Assembly: GCA_012103455.1 (NCBI GenBank)
Contig: WLWT01000001.1
Location: forward strand, 1,722,001 to 1,786,000
Reading direction: 5' to 3'
DNA from: Gammaproteobacteria bacterium
GTDB lineage: Bacteria; Pseudomonadota; Gammaproteobacteria; HK1
DNA length: 64,000 nt
This document shows positions 41,691 through 50,841 of the stretch, one piece after another. Within the stretch, counting starts at the first letter, position 1; every line of letters starts with the position of its first letter. The notes beneath the pieces are model-generated. The model worked only from the letters and a program-made list of their open reading frames with translations, did no database searches and was not told where the DNA came from. The position numbers and the translations under genes are program-made.

Positions 41691-44600
41691 CTAACCCGCC
41701 GCGACTCGCTGCAATAAGAGTTGTGCCCCGGGATAGTCACCGCGCCGCAGAGTCAAGGCAGCCAAGCTTTTTAGCGTTGCTGTAACACGCGCGTCGCCCT
41801 GCTCCAGGAGCCGTTCGAAAATCGCCAACGCATCGCTATACGAACGCTCGGCTTTCTCATATTGCCCCACCTCCACCAACACGGCCGCTAGACGTGATAG
41901 AGCCTGAGCACTGGTGAGCAACGGGGCGTCGTTCGCATTCGCTATCTCCGCCGCGCGGCGCAATAACCCGATGGCGGCGGGTCTTGCACGGGTTTCAATA
42001 CGCAAGCTCGCCAAATTGGTAAGTGGGGTAATAAGGCGGGGATGTGTGGTGCTATGCCTGCTTTCAATGAGGGCTATTTGCCGCTCTATGTGCTCACTTG
42101 CCGCCGAATACTTGCGAAGCTTGATACCAGCGTTGCCTAATTCTCCCAGTGTGTCGATGAGCGCGGGATGGGACCGGCCCAGTGTACTGGCGTAAATCCC
42201 AAGAGCGCGTAACAAGATGGATTCGGCCTCGCGGGCCCGCTCTAATGCATTCAGCGCCGTGGCTAGCTGCGTTAGCCGGCCAGCGTAGAGCGGATGTTTG
42301 CTGCCGTAGATCTGCTCGGACAGCGCTACGCCTTGCTCGAGAGCGGTGGCCGCATGCTCTAAGTCACCCGTGAACTGATGCAGTGCGCCGGCGCTCATGA
42401 AGAGCGAGGCTTTTATATTATCCGGTGCAGTGGAGGCGAGGGCCGCCAAGCTGTCTAATATCTGACGTGCGCCGGGCGCATCCCCACCTTGCAGCCGCGC
42501 CATGGCTACCGTCATGGCGCCGTCCAGTGCCAAGGGATGAGTGTCACCATATAGCTCGCGCAAAGCGTTCAATGCCCGTTCGCCAGCTTCCAGGGCTTGC
42601 GGCGTGACAGCGTAACTAAGCCAAATTCTCGCTTCGTCTAGTAGTTGCCTGACCGCGAGCGGATGACCGCTGCTATAGAGCGTTGTTATACGATCTCGCG
42701 CCGCGTCGAATGCGGCAGTTGCCTCATCTGGATTACCTGTTTGCAGGGCGAGCCGGCTCAGGATGTTGTGGGCCGCCGCCGCTGGCTGGGTATTGATGGC
42801 GCTGCCGTCATCCGCTGCGAGCACCGCCTCGGCATGTTTTTGGGCGAGTGCCGGGTTGTTGCGATCCATGCTGATCTGCGCAAGCCCCGCCGTGGCTGCT
42901 AAAGCGCTTATCTCCGCCACGCTCTGTTGTTCTTGGGCTGCTGTAAAAAGCGTGTCTGCCTCGTTCAGCCTACCTTCCGCCCGCCGTAACCGCGCGAGCG
43001 CCAGTTGCAGCTTGCCTGTGTCAATAGGGGATGGCTCAACGGACGATGGGGCCGCCGGTGAAGGGCCAAGGCGCGCCAACGTGCGTTGTAAGAGCTGGGT
43101 GGCGGCGCTCACTCTACCGCTGCGGCGATAAAGTTCCGCCAGATTGAGCCGTGTAGCTAGTAGATCAGGGTGTTGATTAGCGCCGCCTTGTTCCTTGGCA
43201 TTGCGAGCCAGATTGAGGGCTGTTTCGCTCTCCTCGAACCGACCGGCTTCGAGCAGCGCCGAGCCGAGCGCTAACTGGGCGGAAGCTGTTAGTGGATGGT
43301 CGGCGGAAAACCGGCGCTGTGCCGTCTGCGCCGTTTGCTTGGCTAACTCCAGAGCTTGCGCCAGGTGTCCACTATTGGTGAGTGTTGTAGTTAACGCCAC
43401 CTCGAGCCTGAGCCGGTTGGCGTCCTCGGGAGGCAGATGGCCGATGGCGGCGCGTAACACCGCCTTCGCCTCGCCGCTGCGTGCACCAGCTTGCAACACC
43501 GTTGCTCGAGTGAGCGCCAATTGTGCGAAATGGCTGTGGCTACCAGCGAGCTTGGCATCGACTAGTCGAAGAGCGCTGGCCGTGAAGCGCTCCGCCTCGG
43601 CGGCATTGCCTATTGCCGCGGTCACTATGGCGGCGAGCGAAGCAGCTTGCAGGGCGTCAACGGCATCCGCCATCTCGCTTTGCTCTAGTGCTTGTGCTGC
43701 CAACTGCTTGGCTAAGCGAAGATTGCCGGCGGCCAGCGCGAGCCGCGCTTCAGCCAGGAGCGCTTTTGTTCTAATCGGGTGCTTGGCCGGGAGTGTCTCG
43801 ATGGTGGGCTCGGCAGCTTTGAGTGCCAGCGTGGCCGCTTTTCTATCCCCTGTTTGCAAAGTGATACCACAAAGCGCCAATTGGATGCTGGCGTATAGCG
43901 GATGGGAGGTGCCCACTGAGCGTTGTACATCATTGGATATCCGGGTGAGTAGATTTTGCGCGGCGGAGGTCTGGCCCGCATCGCTGAGCGCTTTAGCGCG
44001 GTTCACGATGAGGGTGATTAAATAGGGGTCGCTGGCACTTAGGTATTTTTTCGCCAGGGCCTGGGTTTGGGCGAGTTGTTGCGCTGCTTGTGCATAGCGG
44101 GTGCGGGCTTGAGCGAGCAAAGCGTTCTCGAATTGCACCGCTACAAGAGCCGGATGTTCACTGCCGAAGAGTGCTTGGTAGGCCGGCGCGATCTCATCGT
44201 GCATGGCTCGGGCCTCATCCAGGCGGCCCGCGCGGCGCAGCAAACGCAGCAATACGAGCTTCGCCGAGAGGGTACGCGGGTGTGCATCGGTGAAACGCTC
44301 GGCAGCCTGTTGCGCCGACTCGCGTTGGATAGCGATGGCGTCGGATAACGACTCGGTTTGCGCCGTTGCCAATGCTTTGAGGGTGAGTAGCCGATCGTCA
44401 GCTTCGCCTTTGTGCCGCTCCAGTGTTGCCAGCGCGTCAGCGGACTGGCCCGCCGCTATTAGGGTGGTGGCCATGGCCTGCGTCCAGCCGGTGGCGGCCT
44501 CTGGATCGTTCGGTGGTGAAGGCGGCAAGGCTGCCAGCGCTTTGTCGATTGCGCCCATGCGGATGAATAGATCGGCCTCGGTGCGTTGAACCCGGGTGGC

Positions 44601-46532
44601 GAGGCGCTCGATCTCGGCATTGGCTGGCCAATCGGCGAGTCCATCTAGGGCCCGCGCCAAGTGCTTGCGCGCCTCTTCGTACCGGCCTCTGGCCAATTCG
44701 CTTTCCGCGTTAACTAAAGCCCAATCTGCCACTACCGGGCCTTGTTGTTTACTGCTTGCCACGGCGGCGCGCACTTGTCGTAACACATTGGCGGCCTCCG
44801 CGGTTTTGCCCGAAGCTAGGTGCCCGCGTGCAACGCCTACGACAAAAGGCAACAGCCGTGGGCTGCGGCTTGTCAGCACTTTCCGCGCTGTTTCTAGCGC
44901 TGTTGCCAGTGTCTTTTGGGCGCTGTGCGAGTGACCCGCTTCCATTTGCAAACGCCCCTGGGCCAAGAGTAGAGATGCGTAGCGTAAACTGCTCTCGCCG
45001 ACCAGCTCTTTGGTGAGCGTCAGAGCTTCGAGGAACCGTTCGTTTGCCTCGACGTGCAGCCCCCGGTTTTGCAGCTCATGCGCAGAGGCGCTGAGCGCAT
45101 CCGCCAGCGCCGTGCTTGATCCCGCGCCCCTCGTTACGCTGTATCGAGCGGCCGCCAGTGCCCCCTCCACCGCGGCCGGAGCATCCACGCTACCATCGCG
45201 CATCAGATACACGGCCTGCCCCACTTGCGCTTCAAGATATAGCGGATGGCGAGATAGCTCCGCTTGAGCGAGCCGCTCTTTTGCTTGCGCCGTAATGGCA
45301 GCAGCGGCTTTGAAATCACCCAGAAGGGCGTTTGCCCTGCCGAGCGCCAGCAAGGTGCGTGCATTCGGCAGGGTCGGGATTTTAAGCCTCTCGGCTTGCG
45401 CGGCTAGGGGCGTGGCCTCGGCCCCGTTGTCTGCCCCATTGTCGGCCTGCTCGTTGATCGCATTGGGTGTTACGGTTGCGGCCTGCGGGGGGCGCCGGGC
45501 CGGCTGGGGACGCGGGGCTTGGAAAGACGGAGTTATGGCTGTGCGGACGGTACCGAGCTTGGCTCTTAAGGGATGAGCATTACTAACGATTCCATCGGCC
45601 TTATCCTGCGCTCGCTGCAAGGCTGCGTCAGCTTCGCGGCTATTGCCCACTACGCTGTAAGCATAGGCTAGCTCGAGCAGCGTGTGCACTATGCCTTGGT
45701 GCTCTTTGGCGCTCGCTTCCCACGCATTTAATGCGGTCTTGAATGCGCTCAGAGCGGCCAGAGGCTGTCCCCATTCAGCCGCGATCAGCCCGCGCTCGTG
45801 CAGCAAAGTAGCCTGAAGAGGACCGAGTTGTTTGTTGTCCTTGGCTGCCGCTAAACCTTTGGTCACTGCGTTCTCGGCCGCGGCGCGCTCGCCTAGTGTT
45901 CTGGCCAAGCGCGACTCCAGCAAGGCGACGCTTCCTCGCAGGGCATTGTCGTCCGTTTTGTCGGCGATTTCGGCGGCGGCGTTCAGCCGCTCGCGGGCGC
46001 TGGTTAAAGCACCGGTCTCCAGCGCGAGCTGCACAAGTCCTAATAGAGCCGGGGCTTCGGCGCCGTTTTTATTAGCGCGGGCCAGTTGCAACGCGGTGTT
46101 GAACCGTTCGCGTGCTTGAACCGTGTCCGCGTCTGCCCGGGCCAGATGTCCGCTACTCACGTAGGCCGCTACCAGGGGCGCGCTACGGTCACCGAATAAA
46201 CGCTCGTAGTGGGTGATCGCTTCGGCTAGGTTGGTGCGCGCGGCGGCAAACTCACCACGGGCCAGTTGTACTTGCCCGAGGTTGAATAGTGTCCCTGCGG
46301 TTCGCCAATCCATGCTGCCGAAGGTCTCGGCCCGCTGCAGGGCGGTGTTTAGTCGCCGTTGCGCTTGACGATAATCGCCTTCGGCGGCGGCGGTGCGGGC
46401 TGCTGTTATGGCTCTGTCCCAGCCGGCATCGGCGAATGCAGGCGCCATGGCGAGCGCCAGTACGGTAAAGGTCAATGCGGCAAAAGCCGTCATGGGGCCG
46501 ATCGCTCGTTGGAGCATGTGCTCTTTGTTCAT
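41691..46532 (-). CDS. Large exported TPR-repeat protein
   Basis: 1613 aa. An N-terminal signal peptide is visible (MTAFAALTFTVLALAMAPAF, cleavage probably after AFA near residue 35). The rest is a nearly continuous array of tetratricopeptide-type helix pairs of the kinesin-light-chain subtype with recurring A-x-L-x-R-A-L and HP-L motifs (GDYRQAQRRLNTALQRAETF, then many FGxxHPxLxx elements such as YGDTHPLALDGAMTVAMAR). Such arrays act as protein-binding scaffolds. It is the last gene of the minus-strand operon; its ATG overlaps the exbB-like stop by 4 nt (ATGA). Probable role: periplasmic scaffold for the ExbB/OmpA stator or for the kinase's outside domain (inferred from the operon). Confidence 0.9.
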   Translation of the reverse strand: MNKEHMLQRAIGPMTAFAALTFTVLALAMAPAFADAGWDRAITAARTAAAEGDYRQAQRRLNTALQRAETFGSMDWRTAGTLFNLGQVQLARGEFAAARTNLAEAITHYERLFGDRSAPLVAAYVSSGHLARADADTVQARERFNTALQLARANKNGAEAPALLGLVQLALETGALTSARERLNAAAEIADKTDDNALRGSVALLESRLARTLGERAAAENAVTKGLAAAKDNKQLGPLQATLLHERGLIAAEWGQPLAALSAFKTALNAWEASAKEHQGIVHTLLELAYAYSVVGNSREADAALQRAQDKADGIVSNAHPLRAKLGTVRTAITPSFQAPRPQPARRPPQAATVTPNAINEQADNGADNGAEATPLAAQAERLKIPTLPNARTLLALGRANALLGDFKAAAAITAQAKERLAQAELSRHPLYLEAQVGQAVYLMRDGSVDAPAAVEGALAAARYSVTRGAGSSTALADALSASAHELQNRGLHVEANERFLEALTLTKELVGESSLRYASLLLAQGRLQMEAGHSHSAQKTLATALETARKVLTSRSPRLLPFVVGVARGHLASGKTAEAANVLRQVRAAVASSKQQGPVVADWALVNAESELARGRYEEARKHLARALDGLADWPANAEIERLATRVQRTEADLFIRMGAIDKALAALPPSPPNDPEAATGWTQAMATTLIAAGQSADALATLERHKGEADDRLLTLKALATAQTESLSDAIAIQRESAQQAAERFTDAHPRTLSAKLVLLRLLRRAGRLDEARAMHDEIAPAYQALFGSEHPALVAVQFENALLAQARTRYAQAAQQLAQTQALAKKYLSASDPYLITLIVNRAKALSDAGQTSAAQNLLTRISNDVQRSVGTSHPLYASIQLALCGITLQTGDRKAATLALKAAEPTIETLPAKHPIRTKALLAEARLALAAGNLRLAKQLAAQALEQSEMADAVDALQAASLAAIVTAAIGNAAEAERFTASALRLVDAKLAGSHSHFAQLALTRATVLQAGARSGEAKAVLRAAIGHLPPEDANRLRLEVALTTTLTNSGHLAQALELAKQTAQTAQRRFSADHPLTASAQLALGSALLEAGRFEESETALNLARNAKEQGGANQHPDLLATRLNLAELYRRSGRVSAATQLLQRTLARLGPSPAAPSSVEPSPIDTGKLQLALARLRRAEGRLNEADTLFTAAQEQQSVAEISALAATAGLAQISMDRNNPALAQKHAEAVLAADDGSAINTQPAAAAHNILSRLALQTGNPDEATAAFDAARDRITTLYSSGHPLAVRQLLDEARIWLSYAVTPQALEAGERALNALRELYGDTHPLALDGAMTVAMARLQGGDAPGARQILDSLAALASTAPDNIKASLFMSAGALHQFTGDLEHAATALEQGVALSEQIYGSKHPLYAGRLTQLATALNALERAREAESILLRALGIYASTLGRSHPALIDTLGELGNAGIKLRKYSAASEHIERQIALIESRHSTTHPRLITPLTNLASLRIETRARPAAIGLLRRAAEIANANDAPLLTSAQALSRLAAVLVEVGQYEKAERSYSDALAIFERLLEQGDARVTATLKSLAALTLRRGDYPGAQLLLQRVAAG

Positions 46533-47146
46533 GGTTGTACTCTTTTCAGCACTGCTACCATGTGCAGTGAAATCTTCTCCATTTCGATGATGAGCTTTTG
46601 CACTTTGGAGATGAAATAGTTGTACGACGCCAGCGTCGGCATAGCGATAACCATACCAAACGCGGTCGTCACCAGCGCCTGTGAGATGCCGCCGGCCAAC
46701 ATGGTCGGGTTGACGGTTGTTTCTTTGGCCAAAGTTGCGAACACCTCGATCATGCCGATCACCGTGCCCAATAGCCCCAACAAGGGGGCAACGCTAGCAA
46801 TGGTGCCTAGCGCGGTCAGATGGGAGCGTATGAGTGGGACCTCTTGGCGCCCTGCCTCTTCCAGTATTTCTTTTAATTCGCTTTCGCTCTTTTCGTAGTT
46901 AATGATCCCGGCCAGCAAAATCCTCGTCATGGGAACGGAATATTGTTTACAAAATGCGGTGGCTTCAGGAATTTTTCTGTTGAGTAATAGCTGTTCGACT
47001 CGGTCGATGACCGCGGGGTTGATGGTGTTGTTATGGTGCAGATGAAACGTCTTGATAATGATGATCACTAGCCCCCAAGCGAGCAGTACAAATAGCGGAT
47101 AGATAAGCCATCCACCTTTTTCGATAAGCCCGCCGATGAACTCCAT
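46529..47146 (-). CDS. MotA/TolQ/ExbB-type proton channel protein
   Basis: 205 aa. Three membrane segments: about 13-36 (WLIYPLFVLLAWGLVIIIIK), about 110-135 (LGTIASVAPLLGLLGTVIGM) and about 152-175 (GISQALVTTAFGMVIAMPTL). The latter two carry the family's conserved motifs. ExbB/TolQ/MotA subunits form a pentamer around a dimer of ExbD/TolR/MotB and convert proton flow into motion. The partner is encoded just upstream as the ExbD-OmpA fusion (28-nt gap). There is no long cytoplasmic tail, so it is nearer to ExbB/TolQ than to Zorya ZorA. Confidence 0.93.
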   Translation of the reverse strand: MEFIGGLIEKGGWLIYPLFVLLAWGLVIIIIKTFHLHHNNTINPAVIDRVEQLLLNRKIPEATAFCKQYSVPMTRILLAGIINYEKSESELKEILEEAGRQEVPLIRSHLTALGTIASVAPLLGLLGTVIGMIEVFATLAKETTVNPTMLAGGISQALVTTAFGMVIAMPTLASYNYFISKVQKLIIEMEKISLHMVAVLKRVQP

Positions 47147-47174
47147 CGTTGATTTCCTCTATTCGGTTGCCGCT

Positions 47175-48425
47175 TTAGTGCGGAATCAGAACTATCTCTA
47201 TACGCCGGTTTTGCGCACGCCCTTGCCGGGTCGCGTTGTCTGCCACCGGGCGGTGTTCGCCATAACCCACGGCCGCCATGCGGTCGGCGTCTACGCCCAC
47301 TTCGGTTTCAAAAAAACGCACCACATTGACGGCGCGGGCCGCGCTCAGTCCCCAGTTGTCGCTAGCTAGTCCCCGCGCTCCAACGGCGGCGCTTCCACTC
47401 ATGGGAATATTGTCGGTATGACCACCGACTTGGATCCGCAGTTGCCCCATGCGTTCTTTCAGTATGCGACCTAAATCGCGCAGTGCTTCCAAACCTTCAG
47501 GCTTAATGACCGGACTGCCCGAAGGGAACAAGATTTGGTTGGACAGTTGCAGCGTTAGCCGCTGTTTATCCTGTTTGATGCCCAGACTGTTGTCCGCTAG
47601 ATAAGTGCTCATGCCCTCGCGCAGTTGTTCTTGAGCGCGTAAGATGCGCTCGATCTGTTGGCGATCGAGTGACGCTACCTTCCTGTATTTGTTGAGTTCG
47701 GCTTGGAGTCTCAAAATGTGTGTGCGCGCCGTTCTCGCTTCCGCTTGAAGTTGTTCGCGGCTCACTTTCGCAGCAGTCTCCATATCTTCGATTTTCGTTG
47801 CGAGTTCACCGCGCGCCGCCTCAGCGGATTCCAGGCGTATCCTCATACCGTCCAACTCGGCTGCCTTCTGCGCGATGAGTTTTTGCAACAAGATTTCCTC
47901 CGCCGCGGATTTATCCAGCGCCGCAGCGGATTGTTGTAGCGACGCCTCACGGGCTGCCAAGGTGCGTTTGAGTTCTTCGACGGCGCGGGCCGTTGCCGCT
48001 AATTGTTCATCCAGGCTGTTACGCTCTCTAACGAAGTTCTCCTGCGTAGCTCGCGCTTGCGCCTCCCGGTTGCTCAAAAGTGCCCGCACTTTGCCGAGTT
48101 CCTCGGCCAAGGCCGCGCCTTGTGTGCGCAATTGTTCTTGTTTCTCATCGAGTTTGGCAACTTGCCCATCGCGCTCTGCCAGTAGCGCGCGCAATATGCG
48201 CCCGCGTTCAGCTTGGCGTTGGGCAGCGGACTTTACCGAACTCAGTTCGGCGTTGAGGTCATTGAAATCCTGATAGGCACTTTTCAGCTGCTGCTCCAAT
48301 GAAGCATTCTTCTCACCGCGGTCGTCCAATCGGCTCTTGAGCGCTACGCGCTGATTCTCCAGCGCTGTTACCATGAATTGCAGTTCGGCCGCCTCGCCAT
48401 CGGATTTTTCTAAGAGCCTGTTCAA
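47175..48425 (-). CDS. Downstream fragment: coiled coil plus OmpA-like domain
   Basis: 416 aa from a TTG that lies in the IS end and overlaps the transposase stop (TTGA). A GGAG just upstream in the transposase 3' end could serve as ribosome binding site, so reinitiation after the transposase is possible. The first five residues (MNRLL) come from the IS end and the TAA duplication. The product lacks the membrane segment and any signal peptide, so if made it would stay in the cytoplasm, cut off from peptidoglycan and the proton channel. Confidence 0.7.
   Translation of the reverse strand: MNRLLEKSDGEAAELQFMVTALENQRVALKSRLDDRGEKNASLEQQLKSAYQDFNDLNAELSSVKSAAQRQAERGRILRALLAERDGQVAKLDEKQEQLRTQGAALAEELGKVRALLSNREAQARATQENFVRERNSLDEQLAATARAVEELKRTLAAREASLQQSAAALDKSAAEEILLQKLIAQKAAELDGMRIRLESAEAARGELATKIEDMETAAKVSREQLQAEARTARTHILRLQAELNKYRKVASLDRQQIERILRAQEQLREGMSTYLADNSLGIKQDKQRLTLQLSNQILFPSGSPVIKPEGLEALRDLGRILKERMGQLRIQVGGHTDNIPMSGSAAVGARGLASDNWGLSAARAVNVVRFFETEVGVDADRMAAVGYGEHRPVADNATRQGRAQNRRIEIVLIPH
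48411..48413. repeat. Target-site duplication TAA, left copy
   Basis: TAA flanks the element on the left, matching 49301-49303 on the right. It fits the TNA target used by some IS5-family subgroups. Confidence 0.85.
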
Positions 48426-49300
48426 GATCTCCGAAGCAACAGCGCAATATTTGCAAGTAGCATCATGCCCAACGAGCTTTCGATTAGCCGCTCACAGTTT
48501 TTCCACAACCGGCGGTTTTTCTCAAACCATGAGAAGGTTCGCTCGACAACCCACCTCTTCGGGAGGACGGCAAAACGACCCGTGTCCGAGCGTTTGATAA
48601 TTTCGACGTTCGCTCCGATTAATCTCAGCACTTCGCCAGCGAAAGCCATCCCCGTGTACCCGCCATCGCCCACTACACACCTAACCTCCGAGAGGCGCCC
48701 ATCTGCTTGAGCAGCAAGTGCGGCCAGTGCCCCAGCTCGATCAGTGACATTTGCCGTGGTCACAAAAGCAGCGTGCACCAATCCCTGAGTGTCCACAGCT
48801 ATGTGCCGCTTGATACCAGAAGTCTTCTTGCCTGCGTCATAACCTTTGTGGTTTGCACTGTCTGTGTTCTTCACGCTCTGTGCATCAACGATGATCAGGC
48901 TGGTTTTGCCACTGCGCCCCTGGGATTTGCGGGCCTCGCCAACCCATTTTTTTAACGCCTTGTCCAAGGCGCTGCAAGAGTCTTCTGGGGACGATTGCCG
49001 CCAGATAGTGAAATACTCATGCACACTTCGCCACTTTGGATACTCGTTGGGCAACATGCGCCATTGGCAGCCGGTCTTCAGCAGGTACAACACTGCGTTG
49101 AACACGTGATAGAGATCGAGTTGCCTTGGCTTGGTTCGCCGACGCGCCGCCTCCAGGATCGGTCTAACTTTCTCGAACTGTTGGCGAGATAGGTCACTCG
49201 GGTAGATTCGCTCGTCTGTCATTGCCTTCGCAGCCGCTATGACTATGGATAACAATAGCTTAGGTCAGATGTCCAAAATCGTCAGATCTTGAACAGGTTC
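48414..49300 (-). mobile_element. IS5-family insertion sequence, complete
   Basis: 887 bp. Terminal inverted repeats of 17 bp with one mismatch: GAGCCTGTTCAAGATCT at 48414-48430, and the reverse complement of GAACCTGTTCAAGATCT at 49284-49300. TAA target duplication on both sides. One transposase gene fills the element. Ends, length and target suit the IS5 family (IS427/IS1031-like subgroup, from memory). Intact ends and a precise duplication indicate recent insertion. It lies in the same direction as the interrupted gene. Confidence 0.95.
48422..49222 (-). CDS. IS5-family DDE transposase
   Basis: 266 aa from ATG 49222 (MTDERIYPSDLSRQQFEKV); the frame is open 11 codons further upstream. N-terminal DUF4096-like helix-turn-helix region (LKTGCQWRMLPNEYPKWRSV). 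The catalytic triad appears as Asp113 (IIVDAQSVKNTD), Asp186 (VVGDGGYTG) and Glu227 (RWVVERTFSWFEKNRRL). No frameshift or internal stop, so it is probably active. The TGA stop lies within the terminal inverted repeat. Confidence 0.95.
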   Translation of the reverse strand: MTDERIYPSDLSRQQFEKVRPILEAARRRTKPRQLDLYHVFNAVLYLLKTGCQWRMLPNEYPKWRSVHEYFTIWRQSSPEDSCSALDKALKKWVGEARKSQGRSGKTSLIIVDAQSVKNTDSANHKGYDAGKKTSGIKRHIAVDTQGLVHAAFVTTANVTDRAGALAALAAQADGRLSEVRCVVGDGGYTGMAFAGEVLRLIGANVEIIKRSDTGRFAVLPKRWVVERTFSWFEKNRRLWKNCERLIESSLGMMLLANIALLLRRS

Positions 49301-49585
49301 TAAGTTGGCCGCCAATTGTTGGATTTCACGGGTTTTCTCCTCCACCATGCGGGTGAAGTCGGTTTGTAGAGTATCGATCTGCGCTGATTGTTGTTGCACC
49401 TCTTGCTGAAGACGCTCACTGGAATCCTTAAATGTCACCACATCTTCTTGCAGTGTTTGTAGGTCCTCGCCGCTTATGAAAGAAGTACTGACGGCGAAGA
49501 AAAGCACCAGCAGAAAAATGATGTCTATAAGAGGTGTAATATCGAGGGCCAGTTTCTGATCCTCGATACCTTCGTCTAATCGCAT
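49265..49585 (-). CDS. Upstream fragment: ExbD/TolR-like membrane anchor
   Basis: 106 aa. Residues 1-95 are host sequence: the ExbD-like membrane helix with Asp21 and the first part of the coiled coil. The last 11 residues (EPVQDLTILDI) are encoded by the IS end. The fragment keeps the proton-channel helix, so it might still pair with the ExbB-like protein but could not bind peptidoglycan. It starts 31 nt after the FHA gene stop. Confidence 0.8.
   Translation of the reverse strand: MRLDEGIEDQKLALDITPLIDIIFLLVLFFAVSTSFISGEDLQTLQEDVVTFKDSSERLQQEVQQQSAQIDTLQTDFTRMVEEKTREIQQLAANLEPVQDLTILDI
49301..49303. repeat. Target-site duplication TAA, right copy
   Basis: Matches TAA at 48411-48413 across the IS element. 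In the host gene it is the TTA codon for Leu95. Confidence 0.85.
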
Positions 49586-49616
49586 GGTGAAACTTGTCTC
49601 AGGCGCGGCGTCGGGT

Positions 49617-50651
49617 TCATTTTTGTTGCTCTAGCTGGACGATTTTTCGCCACAGCGGCTCAGCTTCTCTCTTACGCCGCAGATCCCGCTCCAGCAAGAA
49701 CGCCAGGTTTTTGAGCGCGAGCAGGAAATCCGGTTCTCTTGCGAGGCATTTTTCAAACGCCTCAATCGCTGCACCGGCATCGCTGCCCAGCAATTCGTGA
49801 CCGTCGGTGCTGAACCTCATCAGCGTGTCCGCGACCTCTATCCGATCGCCGAATTCAAGAACATGCTGGTCGATTTTGATGTTATTGCAAAGCGTACCGT
49901 TGGTGCTTTTAGCGTCCTTCAAGATAAATTCATGGGCGCGGTAGAAGATTTCGCAGTGTAGCCGGGACGCGCCCTGATCACCCAGGGGGATGATGTTGGA
50001 TGGGTCCCGGCCGATGGTGGCATGGGTGAAGGGTAAGTGAAATTTGGTGCCGGTGTCCGGGCCCTGGATGACTTGTAAGTAAGGCAGTCCCGCCATCGGG
50101 TCCATCTGGGCATTACTACTGCGGGTGGGCGCAAACAATACCGTCCGGTCGTTTGCCTCGTCGTCATCGCCATCGTCCACTTCCGCGGGTGATGGGACCT
50201 TAGGTAACGGGGCGTTGATCTTGGGTGCGGTGGCATCGCCCCTGCGGGCATTGACGTATGGTTCGGGGGTAGGGGGTTGCGTGGGGGCGGGTGCGCCCGC
50301 CTCTATTTTGTAGAGTTGAGTGCCACGGGCGCTAAAGGAATCACCGCCCGTTAGATGACCCATACGCATGGTGACCAGAAAAGGGGCGGCCACGCCGCTT
50401 TCGCAGAGTACTACGCCGAAGTTATGAACTTTATCGCCGATATTGATTTCGCCTTTGGCGAGTAGCTTGAATATTTCGTTGTCGGCGAAAACGGTGATGG
50501 CATGGGGCCTCGCTGCGAAGGCGTCACGCACATCGGCGATGGTATCTTTCGCCGCTTGCAGGGCGATGCGGGCGCGTAACCACAATACCAGTAGCACCAT
50601 CGCCGCGCCGCCCAATACTACCGGTAAAACCCAGGCCAATAACTCCATCAT
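49617..50651 (-). CDS. Membrane-anchored FHA-domain protein
   Basis: 344 aa. An N-terminal membrane segment (residues 5-24) is followed by a conserved region about 40-120, a Pro/Asp linker (120-185) and an FHA domain (190-283) with Gly214-Arg215, Ser229, His232 and STNGT (249-253), the usual phosphothreonine-binding residues. A TPR-like helical tail follows (DAGAAIEAFEKCLAREPDF). The linker has DRTVLF with Thr170, the same acidic-TV motif that recurs in the giant kinase, so it is a likely kinase substrate. ATG at 50651 with GAGGA 6 nt upstream. First securely called gene of the operon leading to the stator and TPR genes. Confidence 0.92.
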   Translation of the reverse strand: MMELLAWVLPVVLGGAAMVLLVLWLRARIALQAAKDTIADVRDAFAARPHAITVFADNEIFKLLAKGEINIGDKVHNFGVVLCESGVAAPFLVTMRMGHLTGGDSFSARGTQLYKIEAGAPAPTQPPTPEPYVNARRGDATAPKINAPLPKVPSPAEVDDGDDDEANDRTVLFAPTRSSNAQMDPMAGLPYLQVIQGPDTGTKFHLPFTHATIGRDPSNIIPLGDQGASRLHCEIFYRAHEFILKDAKSTNGTLCNNIKIDQHVLEFGDRIEVADTLMRFSTDGHELLGSDAGAAIEAFEKCLAREPDFLLALKNLAFLLERDLRRKREAEPLWRKIVQLEQQK

Positions 50652-50660
50652 TATCGGTCC

Positions 50661-50756
50661 TCAAGATATGCGGCACGCGACATCGAATGCCGGTTTCGGG
50701 GATTCCGGCCAGGCGATCCATGCCGGTACCGGGTATTTCCATTCGTTTGGGTCCAT
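50661..50756 (-). CDS. Small Trp/Pro-rich open frame before the FHA gene
   Basis: 31 codons, starting MDPNEWKYPVPAWIAW and ending ACRIS. GGAGG lies 4 nt before the ATG, and its stop TGA overlaps the FHA ribosome binding site, 9 nt before the FHA start. Such tight spacing suggests a translated leader peptide or small protein. It is short and has no known relatives to my knowledge, so chance cannot be excluded. Confidence 0.4.
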   Translation of the reverse strand: MDPNEWKYPVPAWIAWPESPKPAFDVACRIS

Positions 50757-50841
50757 TCGACCTCCGTACTCATTGAGCTTCCTATTTTCCCAACTATCCG
50801 GGCTTTATTAAAGACTGGCACGATACAACGCGGCTCCAAGG

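Larger units (their letters stand above)
47175..49585 (-). pseudogene. ExbD-coiled-coil-OmpA stator gene split by an IS element
   Basis: Removing 48414-49300 and one TAA copy joins codon 95 (TTA, Leu) to GAA AAA TCC in the same frame and gives one protein of 506 aa. Residues 1-35 are an ExbD/TolR-like N-terminus with ITPLIDIIFLLVLFF, where Asp21 corresponds to the proton-carrying aspartate. Residues 40-350 are coiled coil. Residues about 370-506 are an OmpA/MotB peptidoglycan-binding domain (GGHTDNIPMSG, NWGLSAARAVNVVRFF, GYGEHRPVADN). This is a MotB-like design made from ExbD parts: a wall-anchored stator. It is now split into two open frames. Confidence 0.93.

Noticed and set aside
34547..50651. 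Type VI secretion regulatory cluster (PpkA/Fha)
   Set aside because: Kinase and FHA fit, but no Tss structural genes, phosphatase or TagQRST genes are in the window; kept only as an analogy.
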